This document shows positions 1-6,146 of a stretch of 7,402 nucleotides of DNA, one piece after another. The notes beneath the pieces were generated by a model. It was not told the DNA's origin. It did no database searches and was given only the letters and a program-made list of their open reading frames with translations. A program made the position numbers and the translations under genes. The stretch spans positions 1 to 7,402 of the forward strand of contig JAJYMP010000333.1 of NCBI GenBank assembly GCA_021786915.1. Direction: 5' to 3'. The DNA is from Chloroflexota bacterium. Lineage in GTDB: Bacteria > Chloroflexota > Limnocylindria > Limnocylindrales > CSP1-4. The first letter of the stretch is position 1, and every line of letters starts with the position of its first letter.

Positions 1-591
1 CTCGCGGTGGTCGCCCTCGGCCGCGCCCTCGGCCTCGACCCGGAGGCGGTCCGCGAGGGGATCGAGGAGCTCCCCGGGGTCCCCGGCCGCATGCAGCGGA
101 TCGACGCCGGCCAGCCGTTCGGGGTCATCGTGGACTTCGCGCACAGCCCGGCCTCGCTCGACAAGGTGCTCGGCCTCCTCGGGCCGTCCGCGGCCGCGCG
201 CGGGGGCGGCCTGATCGTCGTGTTCGGGTCCGCGGGGGAGCGCGACCGCGGCAAGCGCCCGATGATGGGCCGCGTGGCCGGCGAGCGCTGCCGCCTGGTC
301 GTGGTGGCCGACGAGGACCCCAGGGGCGAGGACCCGGTCTCGATCCTCGACCAGATCGCTGCCGGCGCCGAGGCGGCGGGGCGGCGGCGGGGCCACGACC
401 TGCTGCTCGTCGCGGACAGGCGGGCCGCCATCGCCGCCGCGCTCGCGCGGGCGCGTCCTGGCGACGTGGTGCTCCTCGCAGGGAAGGGGCACGAGCAGAC
501 CATCGAGTACGCGACGGGGAACCGGCCCTGGAACGAGGCGGCGGTGGCGCGCGAGGTGCTCGCCGCGATGGGCTACGGGGAGGTGCGGTAG
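1..591 (+). CDS. murE: MurE-type UDP-MurNAc-tripeptide synthetase, C-terminal part (5' truncated)
   Basis: This cytoplasmic, ATP-dependent Mur ligase adds the third amino acid to UDP-MurNAc-L-Ala-D-Glu in peptidoglycan precursor synthesis. The window holds the last 196 codons; the frame is open to base 1, so the GTG at 7 is internal and the ATP-binding P-loop lies outside. Visible family marks, numbered from base 1, are VPGRM (27-31) at the central/C-terminal domain boundary, VDFAHSP (44-50), VFGSAGERDRGKRPMMG (74-90), the amino-acid-selecting stretch EDPRGEDP (105-112) and GKGHEQ (161-166). In meso-diaminopimelate ligases the selector is normally DNPR; here it is EDPR, so the third residue (DAP, Lys or Orn) cannot be assigned safely. 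The TAG stop is 3 bases before the next ATG, implying one operon and translational coupling. Family assignment is firm; exact substrate is not. Confidence 0.93.
   Translation, partial: LAVVALGRALGLDPEAVREGIEELPGVPGRMQRIDAGQPFGVIVDFAHSPASLDKVLGLLGPSAAARGGGLIVVFGSAGERDRGKRPMMGRVAGERCRLVVVADEDPRGEDPVSILDQIAAGAEAAGRRRGHDLLLVADRRAAIAAALARARPGDVVLLAGKGHEQTIEYATGNRPWNEAAVAREVLAAMGYGEVR
577..583 (+). promoter_or_regulatory. Shine-Dalgarno sequence for the DUF2993-like gene
   Basis: GGGGAGG lies inside the last codons of murE, 11 bases before the ATG at 595. It supports that start and a coupled murE operon. It contrasts with rel, merR and hisS, which have no such site. Confidence 0.6.
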
Positions 592-594
592 GCC

Positions 595-1311
595 ATGCGG
601 GGCTGCCTGTTCACCATCGCGCTCGCGTTCGTCGTGGTCGCCCTGATCGTGGTCGTCGGGCTGCCGGCCGTGGCCGCGGGCGTGCTCACCGCGGGCGTTC
701 GCGCGGCCGGCCTCCAGGCCAACGACATCACCGTCAACGTCACCAGCGACCCGCCGTGGGACCTCGTCGGCCTCCGGGCGGACCGGGTGCGGGTCCGCGC
801 CACCACCGCCACCTTCCACACACTCCAGATCGGCGCGCTCGACGTGACGCTCCTGGACGTGGTGCTCCTCGACCGGACCGCCGCCGGGGTCAACGGCCAG
901 CTCACCGGCGTGACCGTCCCGAACATCGGCGGGCATCCGCTGGGCCTCGCCGCGATCACGCTGGGCGGGGGCGGCAGCGCGGTCACCGCGACAACGACCG
1001 TCGCCGCCGTGGATGCCCAGACGCTCGTGGCCTCCGAGATCTCGAGCGCCACCGGCCTCACGCTGCCGGTCACCGCGGTCCACCTCGCCGCGCCGAACAA
1101 GGTCATCGTCAAGGCGGCCGGCCTGACCGGGACCGCGACGCTGTCCGTGGACGCGGCGGGCAACCTCGTGGCGAGCCTCCCGAGCATCGGGCCGGTCACC
1201 GTGCTCCGGGCGGGCGAGGACCTGCCGATTCGCCTGACATCGGTGAAGGTCGACGCCTCGGGCGGACTCGTCCTCGCGGGCGTGCTCGCGGTCAGCCTGC
1301 TCGGGGGCTGA
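595..1311 (+). CDS. Membrane-anchored DUF2993/LmeA-like protein
   Basis: This 238-residue protein has one hydrophobic N-terminal segment (about residues 5-32, after MRGC), fitting an uncleaved anchor or a signal peptide with most of the chain outside the membrane. The rest is rich in beta-branched residues, Gly and Ala, with alternating-strand character. It includes a stretch like IGALDVTLLDVVLLD (about 78-92), which resembles the conserved strand of the DUF2993/LmeA family. Mycobacterial LmeA is known to bind phospholipid at the cell envelope; I infer a similar envelope role here but see no catalytic residues. It follows murE by 3 bases with a good Shine-Dalgarno sequence, so it is probably co-transcribed with cell-wall genes. 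A hairpin follows its stop. The family call rests on pattern similarity and is moderate; 'membrane-anchored beta-rich protein' is safe. Confidence 0.72.
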   Translation: MRGCLFTIALAFVVVALIVVVGLPAVAAGVLTAGVRAAGLQANDITVNVTSDPPWDLVGLRADRVRVRATTATFHTLQIGALDVTLLDVVLLDRTAAGVNGQLTGVTVPNIGGHPLGLAAITLGGGGSAVTATTTVAAVDAQTLVASEISSATGLTLPVTAVHLAAPNKVIVKAAGLTGTATLSVDAAGNLVASLPSIGPVTVLRAGEDLPIRLTSVKVDASGGLVLAGVLAVSLLGG

Positions 1312-1318
1312 GGGCGCC

Positions 1319-1363
1319 CGGGCAGCGATGTCGGCCCGCAGCGCCAGCGCCGTCCGCTGCCCG
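1319..1363 (+). terminator. Hairpin after the murE operon, possible terminator
   Basis: CGGGCAGCG (1319-1327) pairs perfectly with CGCTGCCCG (1355-1363). Inside it CGGC (1332-1335) pairs with GCCG (1349-1352). It sits 7 bases after the stop of the DUF2993-like gene. There is no U-tract, so intrinsic termination is uncertain; RNA stabilisation or Rho-assisted ending are alternatives. The rest of the gap up to 1492 shows nothing I can name. Confidence 0.4.
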
Positions 1364-1492
1364 CGGCCCGGTCGCGCAACCAAGACACCTGAGCAGCCGC
1401 GGCGCGCACCCGCTCAGGACGGCGCACTCGCGCGGCAGCCGTCGCCACGGGCTGCCACGAACGGGTCCGCCGGGCGGCTCGAACCGGCGCGG

Positions 1493-1504
1493 TAGACTTT
1501 CCCA
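1493..1504 (+). promoter_or_regulatory. -10 box for a leaderless rel transcript
   Basis: TAGACT (1493-1498) lies 6 bases before the ATG at 1505, so transcription would start at or next to the A of the start codon. There is no Shine-Dalgarno sequence before this ATG. No convincing -35 element is visible at the usual distance. The 9-mer GGTAGACTT recurs in the merR promoter on the other strand. Confidence 0.55.
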
Positions 1505-3796
1505 ATGGCCGACCCCGTCGTCCGCGACCCTGAAACGCCCCTCGCCAAGCCGCGTCCCGCCCCGTCCTCGGGCCGGCGCGGGACGCGGGAGGGCGCGCCG
1601 GCCGCGCCCATCGAGGGACAGGCGCATGCGCCGCGGCCCCGCAGCCGCCATGACCCCGAGGCGGCGAAGCGCCAGCTGCTCCAGACGCTCCGCACGCACC
1701 ACCCGCAGGCCGATCTCAGCGTCGTCGAGCGCGCGTTCGCGCTCGCGCTCGAGGCCCATGCGCGCCAGGTCCGCGCGTCGGGCGAGCCCTACGTCACGCA
1801 CCCGATCGCGTCGGCGCACATCCTCGCAGACCTCGGCATCGACCCGGTCGCCGTTGCTGCGGCGCTGCTCCACGACGTGCCGGAGGACACGGAGTACAGC
1901 CTCGCTGACGTCGAGGATGCGTTCGGACCCGAGATCGCCCACCTCGTGGACGGCGTCACCAAGCTGTCCAAGTTCAGCACTCACAGCCACGAGCAGCAGC
2001 AGGCCGAGAACATCCGCAAGATGTTCCTCGCAATGGCGGACGACATCCGCGTCGTCCTGATCAAGCTCGCCGACCGGCTCCACAACATGCGCACGCTCGG
2101 CGCCCTCGGGGCCGACAAGCAGCAGCGCATCGCCCGCCAGACCATGGAGATCTACGCCCCCCTCGCGGAGCGCCTGGGCATCTGGCAGATCAAGTGGGAG
2201 CTCGAGGACCTCTCGTTCAAGGCCCTCGAGCCCGAGCGCTACCGCGAGCTCGCCAAGCTGCTCGACACCCGGCGCCAGGGCCGCGAGACCTACATCGAGC
2301 GGGCGATCGAGGAGCTGCGCCCGCGGCTGGCGGAGGCCGGGATCAAGGCCGACCTCCAGGGCCGGCCGAAGCACATCTACAGCATCTACAAGAAGATGCA
2401 GCGCAAGGGCGCGGAATTCGGCGAGATCTACGACGTCTACGCCATCCGGATCCTGGTCGACGAGATCCGCGACTGCTACGCGAGCCTGGGCATCGTCCAC
2501 GCGCTCTGGCGGCCCATCCCCGGCCAGTTCGACGACTACATCGCGGTCCCCAAGAACAACCTGTACCAGTCGCTCCACACCGCGGTCATCGCGCTCGACG
2601 GCAAGCCGCTCGAGATCCAGATCCGCACCCACGCGATGCACCAGGTGTCCGAGGTGGGGATCGCCGCCCACTGGCGGTACAAGGAGGGCTCGAAGGCCGA
2701 GCGCGACTACGACGCGAAGCTGGCCTGGCTGCGCCAGCTGATGGAGTCGCAGCGCGACGTCAGCGAGTCCGACGCGACCGAGTTCGTCGAGGGCATCAAG
2801 CTCGACATCTTCCAGGACCAGGTGTTCGTGTTCACGCCGCGCGGCGACGTGAAGGACCTGCCCGCCGGGGCGACGCCGCTGGACTTCGCGTACCGGATCC
2901 ACACCGACATCGGCCACCGGACGATCGGCGCCAAGGTCAACAACCGGCTGGTGCCGCTCGACTACCGGCTCAAGAACGGCGACATCGTCGAGATCGTGAC
3001 CACCAAGGGCGAGCACGGGCCGTCGCGAGACTGGCTGAACATCGTCCGGACCTCGCACGCCCGGGAGAAGATCCGGCAGTGGTTCAAGAAGAAGGACCGC
3101 GCCGAGAACATCGTCCACGGCCGCGAGGCCCTCGACCGCGAGCTCCGCCGCCTCGCCCGCACGAGCTCCCAGGCCGTCGGCCACGACAAGATCGCCGAGG
3201 TCGCCAAGAGCTACAACGCGGAGTCGCTGGACGACTTCTTCGCCGCGATCGGCTACGGCGCGGTCTCGGCCCAGCAGGTGGTCATCCGGCTGGGCGTCCT
3301 CGACGATGGGCAGGCCACGCTCCCGACCGTCGCTCCCTCGCAGCCCGCCCGCACCGGTGGCGTCCGGGTCAAGGGGGTGGGGGACCTCCTTGTCCGGTTC
3401 GCCAAGTGCTGCCACCCCATCCCGGGCGACCCGATCCAGGGGTTCATCACCCGCGGCAAGGGGATCACCGTCCACCTGCGCACCTGCCCCACGGTGCTCA
3501 ACGAGCGCGAGGTCACCCGGCTCATCGACGTGGAGTGGGAGGCGGCCCCCGCCCAGACCTACCCGATCGCGATCCGCGTCGAGGCGTACGACCGCACGGG
3601 GCTGCTGTCGGACATCACGCAGGTCATGGCGGGCGAGCGGGTGAACATCCTCGCCGCCAACGTGTCGGTCTCGCCCGACCACACGGCACTCGTGACGATG
3701 ACGCTCCAGGTGGCGTCCGTCGCGCAGCTCGCCAAGGTGATGAGCCGCGTGGAGCAGCTCAAGGACGTGCTCAACGTTCAGCGCGACCTCGGATAG
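1505..3796 (+). CDS. rel: Bifunctional (p)ppGpp synthetase/hydrolase (RelA/SpoT family)
   Basis: This cytoplasmic, ribosome-associated enzyme makes (p)ppGpp from ATP and GTP/GDP during starvation and degrades it otherwise. The 763 residues show the full long-Rel order. A Pro/Arg/Ala-rich tail (1-50) is followed by the HD hydrolase domain with H99 and HDVPEDT (123-129), so hydrolase residues are intact. The synthetase domain spans about 285-395 (GRPKHIYSIYKKMQRKG, DCYASLGIVHALW, YQSLHT, EIQIRTHAMHQ, GIAAHW). Then come TGS (about 436-500), the conserved-Cys region with KCCHP (634-638) and C661, and a C-terminal ACT domain (about 686-760). The synthetase metal-preference loop reads QFDD (341-344), neither the RxKD usual in bifunctional Rel nor the ExDD of monofunctional RelA. 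The start is chosen from the -10 box 6 bases upstream. It converges on the MFS gene. Confidence 0.97.
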   Translation: MADPVVRDPETPLAKPRPAPSSGRRGTREGAPAAPIEGQAHAPRPRSRHDPEAAKRQLLQTLRTHHPQADLSVVERAFALALEAHARQVRASGEPYVTHPIASAHILADLGIDPVAVAAALLHDVPEDTEYSLADVEDAFGPEIAHLVDGVTKLSKFSTHSHEQQQAENIRKMFLAMADDIRVVLIKLADRLHNMRTLGALGADKQQRIARQTMEIYAPLAERLGIWQIKWELEDLSFKALEPERYRELAKLLDTRRQGRETYIERAIEELRPRLAEAGIKADLQGRPKHIYSIYKKMQRKGAEFGEIYDVYAIRILVDEIRDCYASLGIVHALWRPIPGQFDDYIAVPKNNLYQSLHTAVIALDGKPLEIQIRTHAMHQVSEVGIAAHWRYKEGSKAERDYDAKLAWLRQLMESQRDVSESDATEFVEGIKLDIFQDQVFVFTPRGDVKDLPAGATPLDFAYRIHTDIGHRTIGAKVNNRLVPLDYRLKNGDIVEIVTTKGEHGPSRDWLNIVRTSHAREKIRQWFKKKDRAENIVHGREALDRELRRLARTSSQAVGHDKIAEVAKSYNAESLDDFFAAIGYGAVSAQQVVIRLGVLDDGQATLPTVAPSQPARTGGVRVKGVGDLLVRFAKCCHPIPGDPIQGFITRGKGITVHLRTCPTVLNEREVTRLIDVEWEAAPAQTYPIAIRVEAYDRTGLLSDITQVMAGERVNILAANVSVSPDHTALVTMTLQVASVAQLAKVMSRVEQLKDVLNVQRDLG

Positions 3797-3802
3797 CCGG
3801 GT

Positions 3803-3825
3803 GGCGAGGGCGACCGCCCGTCGCC
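3803..3825. terminator. Bulged hairpin in the rel/MFS convergent gap
   Basis: GGCGA (3803-3807) and GGGC (3808-3811) pair with GCCC (3816-3819) and TCGCC (3821-3825). G3820 bulges out and a GACC tetraloop closes the stem. It lies between the rel stop (3796) and the MFS stop (3830-3832), where a bidirectional terminator would be expected. No T-tract is seen on either side, so function is inferred from position. Confidence 0.4.
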
Positions 3826-3829
3826 GGAC

Positions 3830-5056
3830 CTAGCGAGGGCGAGCGCCCGCCGTCGACGCGGAGGCCGCCCCGACGTGCTCCGGGGCCAGGACGGGTGCGA
3901 TGCCCCGGGCGCGGATCCGCTGCAGCCAGGCGATCGCGCCCGCGCCCGTCAGGACGCAGAGGACGCCGGCGGCGACCAGCGACGCGCTCACCGAGAAGCT
4001 GGACGCGAGGGAGCCCGCGAACACGCCGCCGATCGGTGTCGAGCCGGCGAAGACGGTCGTGTACACGCTCATCACCCGGCCGCGGTAGTCGTCCTCGACG
4101 TTGAGCTGGACGGTGGTGTTGGCAGTCGCGGCCATGCCGATCGCCCCGAAGCCGATCAGCCCCATCGCCAGCAGCGCCAGCACGAAGGCCTGGGTGGCTG
4201 CGGCGGCGAGGAGGCCGACGCCGAGCACGAGCGACCCGGCGCCGATGATCATCGGCCGCGACCGGCCGGAGAACGCGATGAGCAGCGCGGCAGCGATCGA
4301 GCCCACGCCGGTTGACGCCATCAGGATCCCGAACCCGAGCGCGTCGGTGTGCAGCACGCTGTACGCGAAGGCCGGGATGATGACGCCGAAGTTCATGCCG
4401 AACGTGGAGGCGAGGCCGATCGTCACGATCGGCAGCATGAGCATCGGCGAGCGGCCCACGTAGCGCAGGCCGTCGGCGAGCGTCTCGCCCACGGCGCGCA
4501 CGGTCGCCGGCCGGTGGTAGCGGACGGGGGAGCGCAGGTCCTCGTCGCGCATGACGGCGTAGGCGACGATCACGGCGAGGAAGCTCAGGCCGTTGAGCAG
4601 GAACGCCACCGGGATGCCGAACATGAAGATCGCGAAGCCGGCGACGGAGGGTCCGATGATCCGGGCGCCGTTGAACATCGCGGAGTTCAGCGCCACGGCG
4701 TTCTGGATGTCGTCGCGGCCCACCATCTCCACGGCGAACGCCTGGCGGGTGGGCATGTCCACGGCGTTCGTCACGCCGAGCAACGTCGCCAGGACCAGGA
4801 TGTGCCACACCTGCACCGAGCCCGACTGGGCCAGGGCGAACAGGGCGAACGCCAGCAGCATCTGGACGGTCTGGGTCGCGATCAGCGTCTTCCGCTTGGG
4901 CAGGGCGTCCGCGATGATCCCGCCGAACAGGCCCAGGACCAGGACCGGCAGGAACTGGACGGCGGACAGCAGGCCGAGCACGAAGGGGTCGCTGGTGAGA
5001 TTGAGGACCAGCCACGCCTGGGCGACGGTCTGCATCCAGGTGCCGACGAGCGACAC
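3830..5056 (-). CDS. MFS exporter, MFS_3/EntS-like (DHA3) family
   Basis: This is a 12-helix inner-membrane transporter, probably a proton-driven drug or siderophore exporter. From the first canonical start (GTG at 5056) it has 408 residues. Marks are loop-2/3 motif A GGIIADALPKRK (45-56) and the family stretch VDMPTRQAFAVEMVGRDD (99-116) followed by NSAMFNGARIIGPSVAG (124-140). A second-half motif GRVMSVYTTVFAGSTPIGG spans about 326-344, and the cytoplasmic tail is Ala-rich. Alternating hydrophobic segments cover the length. The GTG is almost certainly not the true start: the same frame upstream encodes ALAHRNYRLFFGGQF, the conserved N-terminus and start of helix 1, back to about 5119, yet contains no ATG, GTG or TTG. 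The gene follows merR in the same direction and is probably controlled by it. Substrate is unknown. Confidence 0.9.
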   Translation of the reverse strand: MSLVGTWMQTVAQAWLVLNLTSDPFVLGLLSAVQFLPVLVLGLFGGIIADALPKRKTLIATQTVQMLLAFALFALAQSGSVQVWHILVLATLLGVTNAVDMPTRQAFAVEMVGRDDIQNAVALNSAMFNGARIIGPSVAGFAIFMFGIPVAFLLNGLSFLAVIVAYAVMRDEDLRSPVRYHRPATVRAVGETLADGLRYVGRSPMLMLPIVTIGLASTFGMNFGVIIPAFAYSVLHTDALGFGILMASTGVGSIAAALLIAFSGRSRPMIIGAGSLVLGVGLLAAAATQAFVLALLAMGLIGFGAIGMAATANTTVQLNVEDDYRGRVMSVYTTVFAGSTPIGGVFAGSLASSFSVSASLVAAGVLCVLTGAGAIAWLQRIRARGIAPVLAPEHVGAASASTAGARPR

Positions 5057-5655
5057 GAACTGGCCGCCGAAGAACAGGCGGTAGTTGCGGTGGGCGAGCG
5101 CTCGCGAGCCGCTGCGCAGCCGAGATCGGACCGCCCGGCCTCCGAGCTCGGCTCGGGGACGCCGGCATGCGGGGCGTGGTCGGGCGGGCGCCCGGCCTCG
5201 AGGTCGGCGAGATGCCCCTGCAGATGCGTCCGACGGGCCGCGGCATCGGCGATCATCGCGTCGATGCGATCGCGTTTGCGGGCGAGGGTTGCCAGCTGGC
5301 GGTCGATCCGGTCGATCGCGTCGGTGAGCGCGGATCGCTGGTGGTCCGGGTCGCCTGCGCGGAACTGGACGCGGTTGCGCGATCGCGCCTGCTCGTCCTC
5401 GAGCATCTGGCCGATCTCGGCGAGCGAGAACCCGGCGTCGTTGCGAAGCGCGCCGATGAAGCGCAGGCGCTCGAGGTCGTCTGTGTCGTACAGGCGGTAC
5501 GCGCCTTCGGAGCGAGCCGCTGGCGCCAGCAGCCCCATCTGCTCGTAGTAGCGGATGGAGCGCGGGGTCAGGCCTGTCTCGGCGGCGACCTCCTGGATGC
5601 GCAGCAGCCTCGCTTCGGTCTCGGGAGTGGCGGTGGCGGCGGCGTCATGACCCAT
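4882..5655 (-). CDS. MerR-family transcriptional regulator, C-terminus undefined
   Basis: This is a DNA-binding activator/repressor of MerR type, likely sensing a compound exported by the adjacent MFS pump. The open frame is 257 residues, but only about 1-178 looks genuine. The winged-helix domain covers about 18-85, with LRIQEVAAETGLTPRSIRYY (18-37), EGAYRLYDTDDLERLRF (50-66) and FSLAEIGQML (76-85). A long dimerisation coiled coil follows (about 105-152), then a Pro-rich linker. Residues after about 180 are Ser/Cys-rich and are a shadow of the transporter frame. There is no cysteine in residues 1-179, arguing against a thiol metal or redox sensor. No effector-binding domain is visible, unless the transporter itself is fused. 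The ATG at 5655 sits 9 bases after a TAGACT box, and a palindrome overlaps its promoter, suggesting autoregulation. Confidence 0.85.
   Translation of the reverse strand: MGHDAAATATPETEARLLRIQEVAAETGLTPRSIRYYEQMGLLAPAARSEGAYRLYDTDDLERLRFIGALRNDAGFSLAEIGQMLEDEQARSRNRVQFRAGDPDHQRSALTDAIDRIDRQLATLARKRDRIDAMIADAAARRTHLQGHLADLEAGRPPDHAPHAGVPEPSSEAGRSDLGCAAARERSPTATTACSSAASSCRSSAPGCRPSPRRGWSSISPATPSCSACCPPSSSCRSWSWACSAGSSRTPCPSGRR
5057..5125 (-). other. merR/MFS junction: MFS N-terminus without start codon, -1 frame to merR
   Basis: In the MFS frame this stretch reads RLRSGSRALAHRNYRLFFGG and on into the GTG at 5056, matching the normal beginning of such transporters. In the merR frame the reading also stays open, with no stop until 4882. 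Third-position G/C is high in the merR frame down to about 5116 and in the MFS frame from about 5122, so coding potential switches within roughly ten bases. At 5119-5116 the strand reads CTGC, with CTG in the MFS frame and TGC in the merR frame, exactly where an ATGA stop/start overlap would give this -1 relation. Readings: an indel (biological or assembly), a CTG start with no merR stop, or a fused protein made by -1 frameshifting. Confidence 0.65.
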
Positions 5656-5664
5656 CGGTCGCCA

Positions 5665-5694
5665 AGTCTACCTTAACCTTGACGCGAACGTGAA
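5665..5694 (-). promoter_or_regulatory. merR promoter
   Basis: On the minus strand TTCACG (5694-5689) and TAGACT (5670-5665) are separated by 18 bases, slightly long as in many MerR-controlled promoters. The start point would fall 2-3 bases before the ATG at 5655, giving a nearly leaderless mRNA. The -35 and most of the spacer lie inside the operator palindrome. Confidence 0.5.
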
Positions 5695-5698
5695 GGTT
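5675..5698. promoter_or_regulatory. MerR-type operator palindrome
   Basis: AACCTT (5675-5680) and AAGGTT (5693-5698) form perfect outer arms. Inside them, at equal distance, GACGCG (5681-5686) faces ACGTG on the other side, so 9 of 12 position pairs match. On the minus strand the core reads CCTTCACGTTCGCGTCAAGG, close in style to known MerR/TipA operators. It overlaps the -35 and spacer of the merR promoter, where MerR proteins normally bind. Confidence 0.6.
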
Positions 5699-5718
5699 GG
5701 CTCTGGGCACCGTGCCAC

Positions 5719-5802
5719 GAGGCGGCTCTGGGCGCGAGGCGGCTCTGGGCGCGAGGCGGCTCTGGGCGCGAGTCGGCTCTGGGCGCGAGTCTGCTCTGAC
5801 TC
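5719..5802 (+). repeat. Tandem 17-base repeat, about 4 full copies
   Basis: The unit GAGGCGGCTCTGGGCGC occurs at 5719-5735, 5736-5752, 5753-5769 and, with one change (GAGTC for GAGGC), 5770-5786. A degenerate fifth copy starts at 5787 (GAGTCTGCTCTGACTC). A partial upstream relative, TTGGCTCTGGGC (5697-5708), is cut by the small palindrome GGCACCGTGCC (5706-5716). Period 17 does not preserve a reading frame, so it is not coding. Function is unknown. Confidence 0.9.
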
Positions 5803-5809
5803 AAGAGCC
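5775..5809. other. Two-part hairpin at the end of the 17-base array
   Basis: GGCTCT (5775-5780) pairs with AGAGCC (5804-5809). Inside it GAGTC (5787-5791) pairs with GACTC (5798-5802) around a six-base loop. The inner hairpin has the same arms and loop length as the one in each long repeat that follows. A terminator role is possible but no T-tract follows. Confidence 0.5.
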
Positions 5810-5818
5810 CGGCCGATG

Positions 5819-6088
5819 AGCGTGCGCGGCCGACCGAACCTCCGAAGTCGCGGGGCGCCCACGCTCGCCAGCCCGGGATCCGAGTCTGTGCCGACTCAGC
5901 GCGTCCGCAGCGTGCGCGGCCGACCGAACCTCCGAAGTCGCGGGGCGCCCACGCTCGCCAGCCCGGGATCCGAGTCTGTGCCGACTCAGCGCGTCCGTGA
6001 GCGTGCGCGGCCGACCGAACCTCCGAAGTCGCGGGGCGCCCACGCTCGCCAGCCCGGGATCCGAGTCTGTGCCGACTCAGCGCGTCCG
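5819..6088 (+). repeat. Three perfect 89-base repeats at 90/91-base spacing
   Basis: Copies are at 5819-5907, 5909-5997 and 6000-6088, identical base for base and joined by one base (C) and two bases (TG). Each copy contains two inverted repeats. AGCGTG and CACGCT (5819-5824 with 5860-5865 in copy 1) enclose a GC-rich loop with a further CGAC/GTCG pairing. GAGTC and GACTC (5882-5886 with 5893-5897) have a six-base loop. CCCGGG and GGATCC palindromes lie between them. The 90-then-91 spacing breaks any reading frame across the block. The block lies between divergent merR and hisS. It could be a structured mobile repeat, a protein-binding array or a transcribed RNA; the sequence does not decide. 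Confidence 0.95.
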
Positions 6089-6146
6089 CATCGGCTCCGG
6101 GCGATCCCCGGCGCGTCGCGGTGGCCGCGGATCAGCCGCCAGCCGA

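Noticed and set aside
1292..3682. A 796-codon open frame antisense to rel, on the minus strand
   Set aside because: It is complementary to a gene with all Rel motifs. Its translation is a monotonous Val/Asp/Leu/Arg mix without domains, as GC-rich antisense frames give.
2194..4104. A 636-codon plus-strand frame overlapping rel and the start of the convergent gene
   Set aside because: It is an Arg/Pro/Gly-rich shadow of rel in another frame and crosses the rel stop into antisense of the transporter.
5056..5143. GGAGG at 5143-5139 (minus strand) as ribosome binding site for the MFS gene
   Set aside because: It is about 20 bases before the CTG at 5119 and far from the GTG at 5056. No usable start codon lies 5-12 bases after it in the MFS frame.
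3771..5246. A 491-codon minus-strand frame through the MFS region, with an ATG near the merR/MFS junction
   Set aside because: It is Arg/Pro/Ala-rich with no membrane segments and runs out of frame with the clear transporter. It could only matter as a start for a shifted product, for which I see no slippery site.
5719..6088. Possible CRISPR array
   Set aside because: The 17-base units have no spacers, and the 89-base units are separated by only 1-2 bases. No cas-like gene is nearby.
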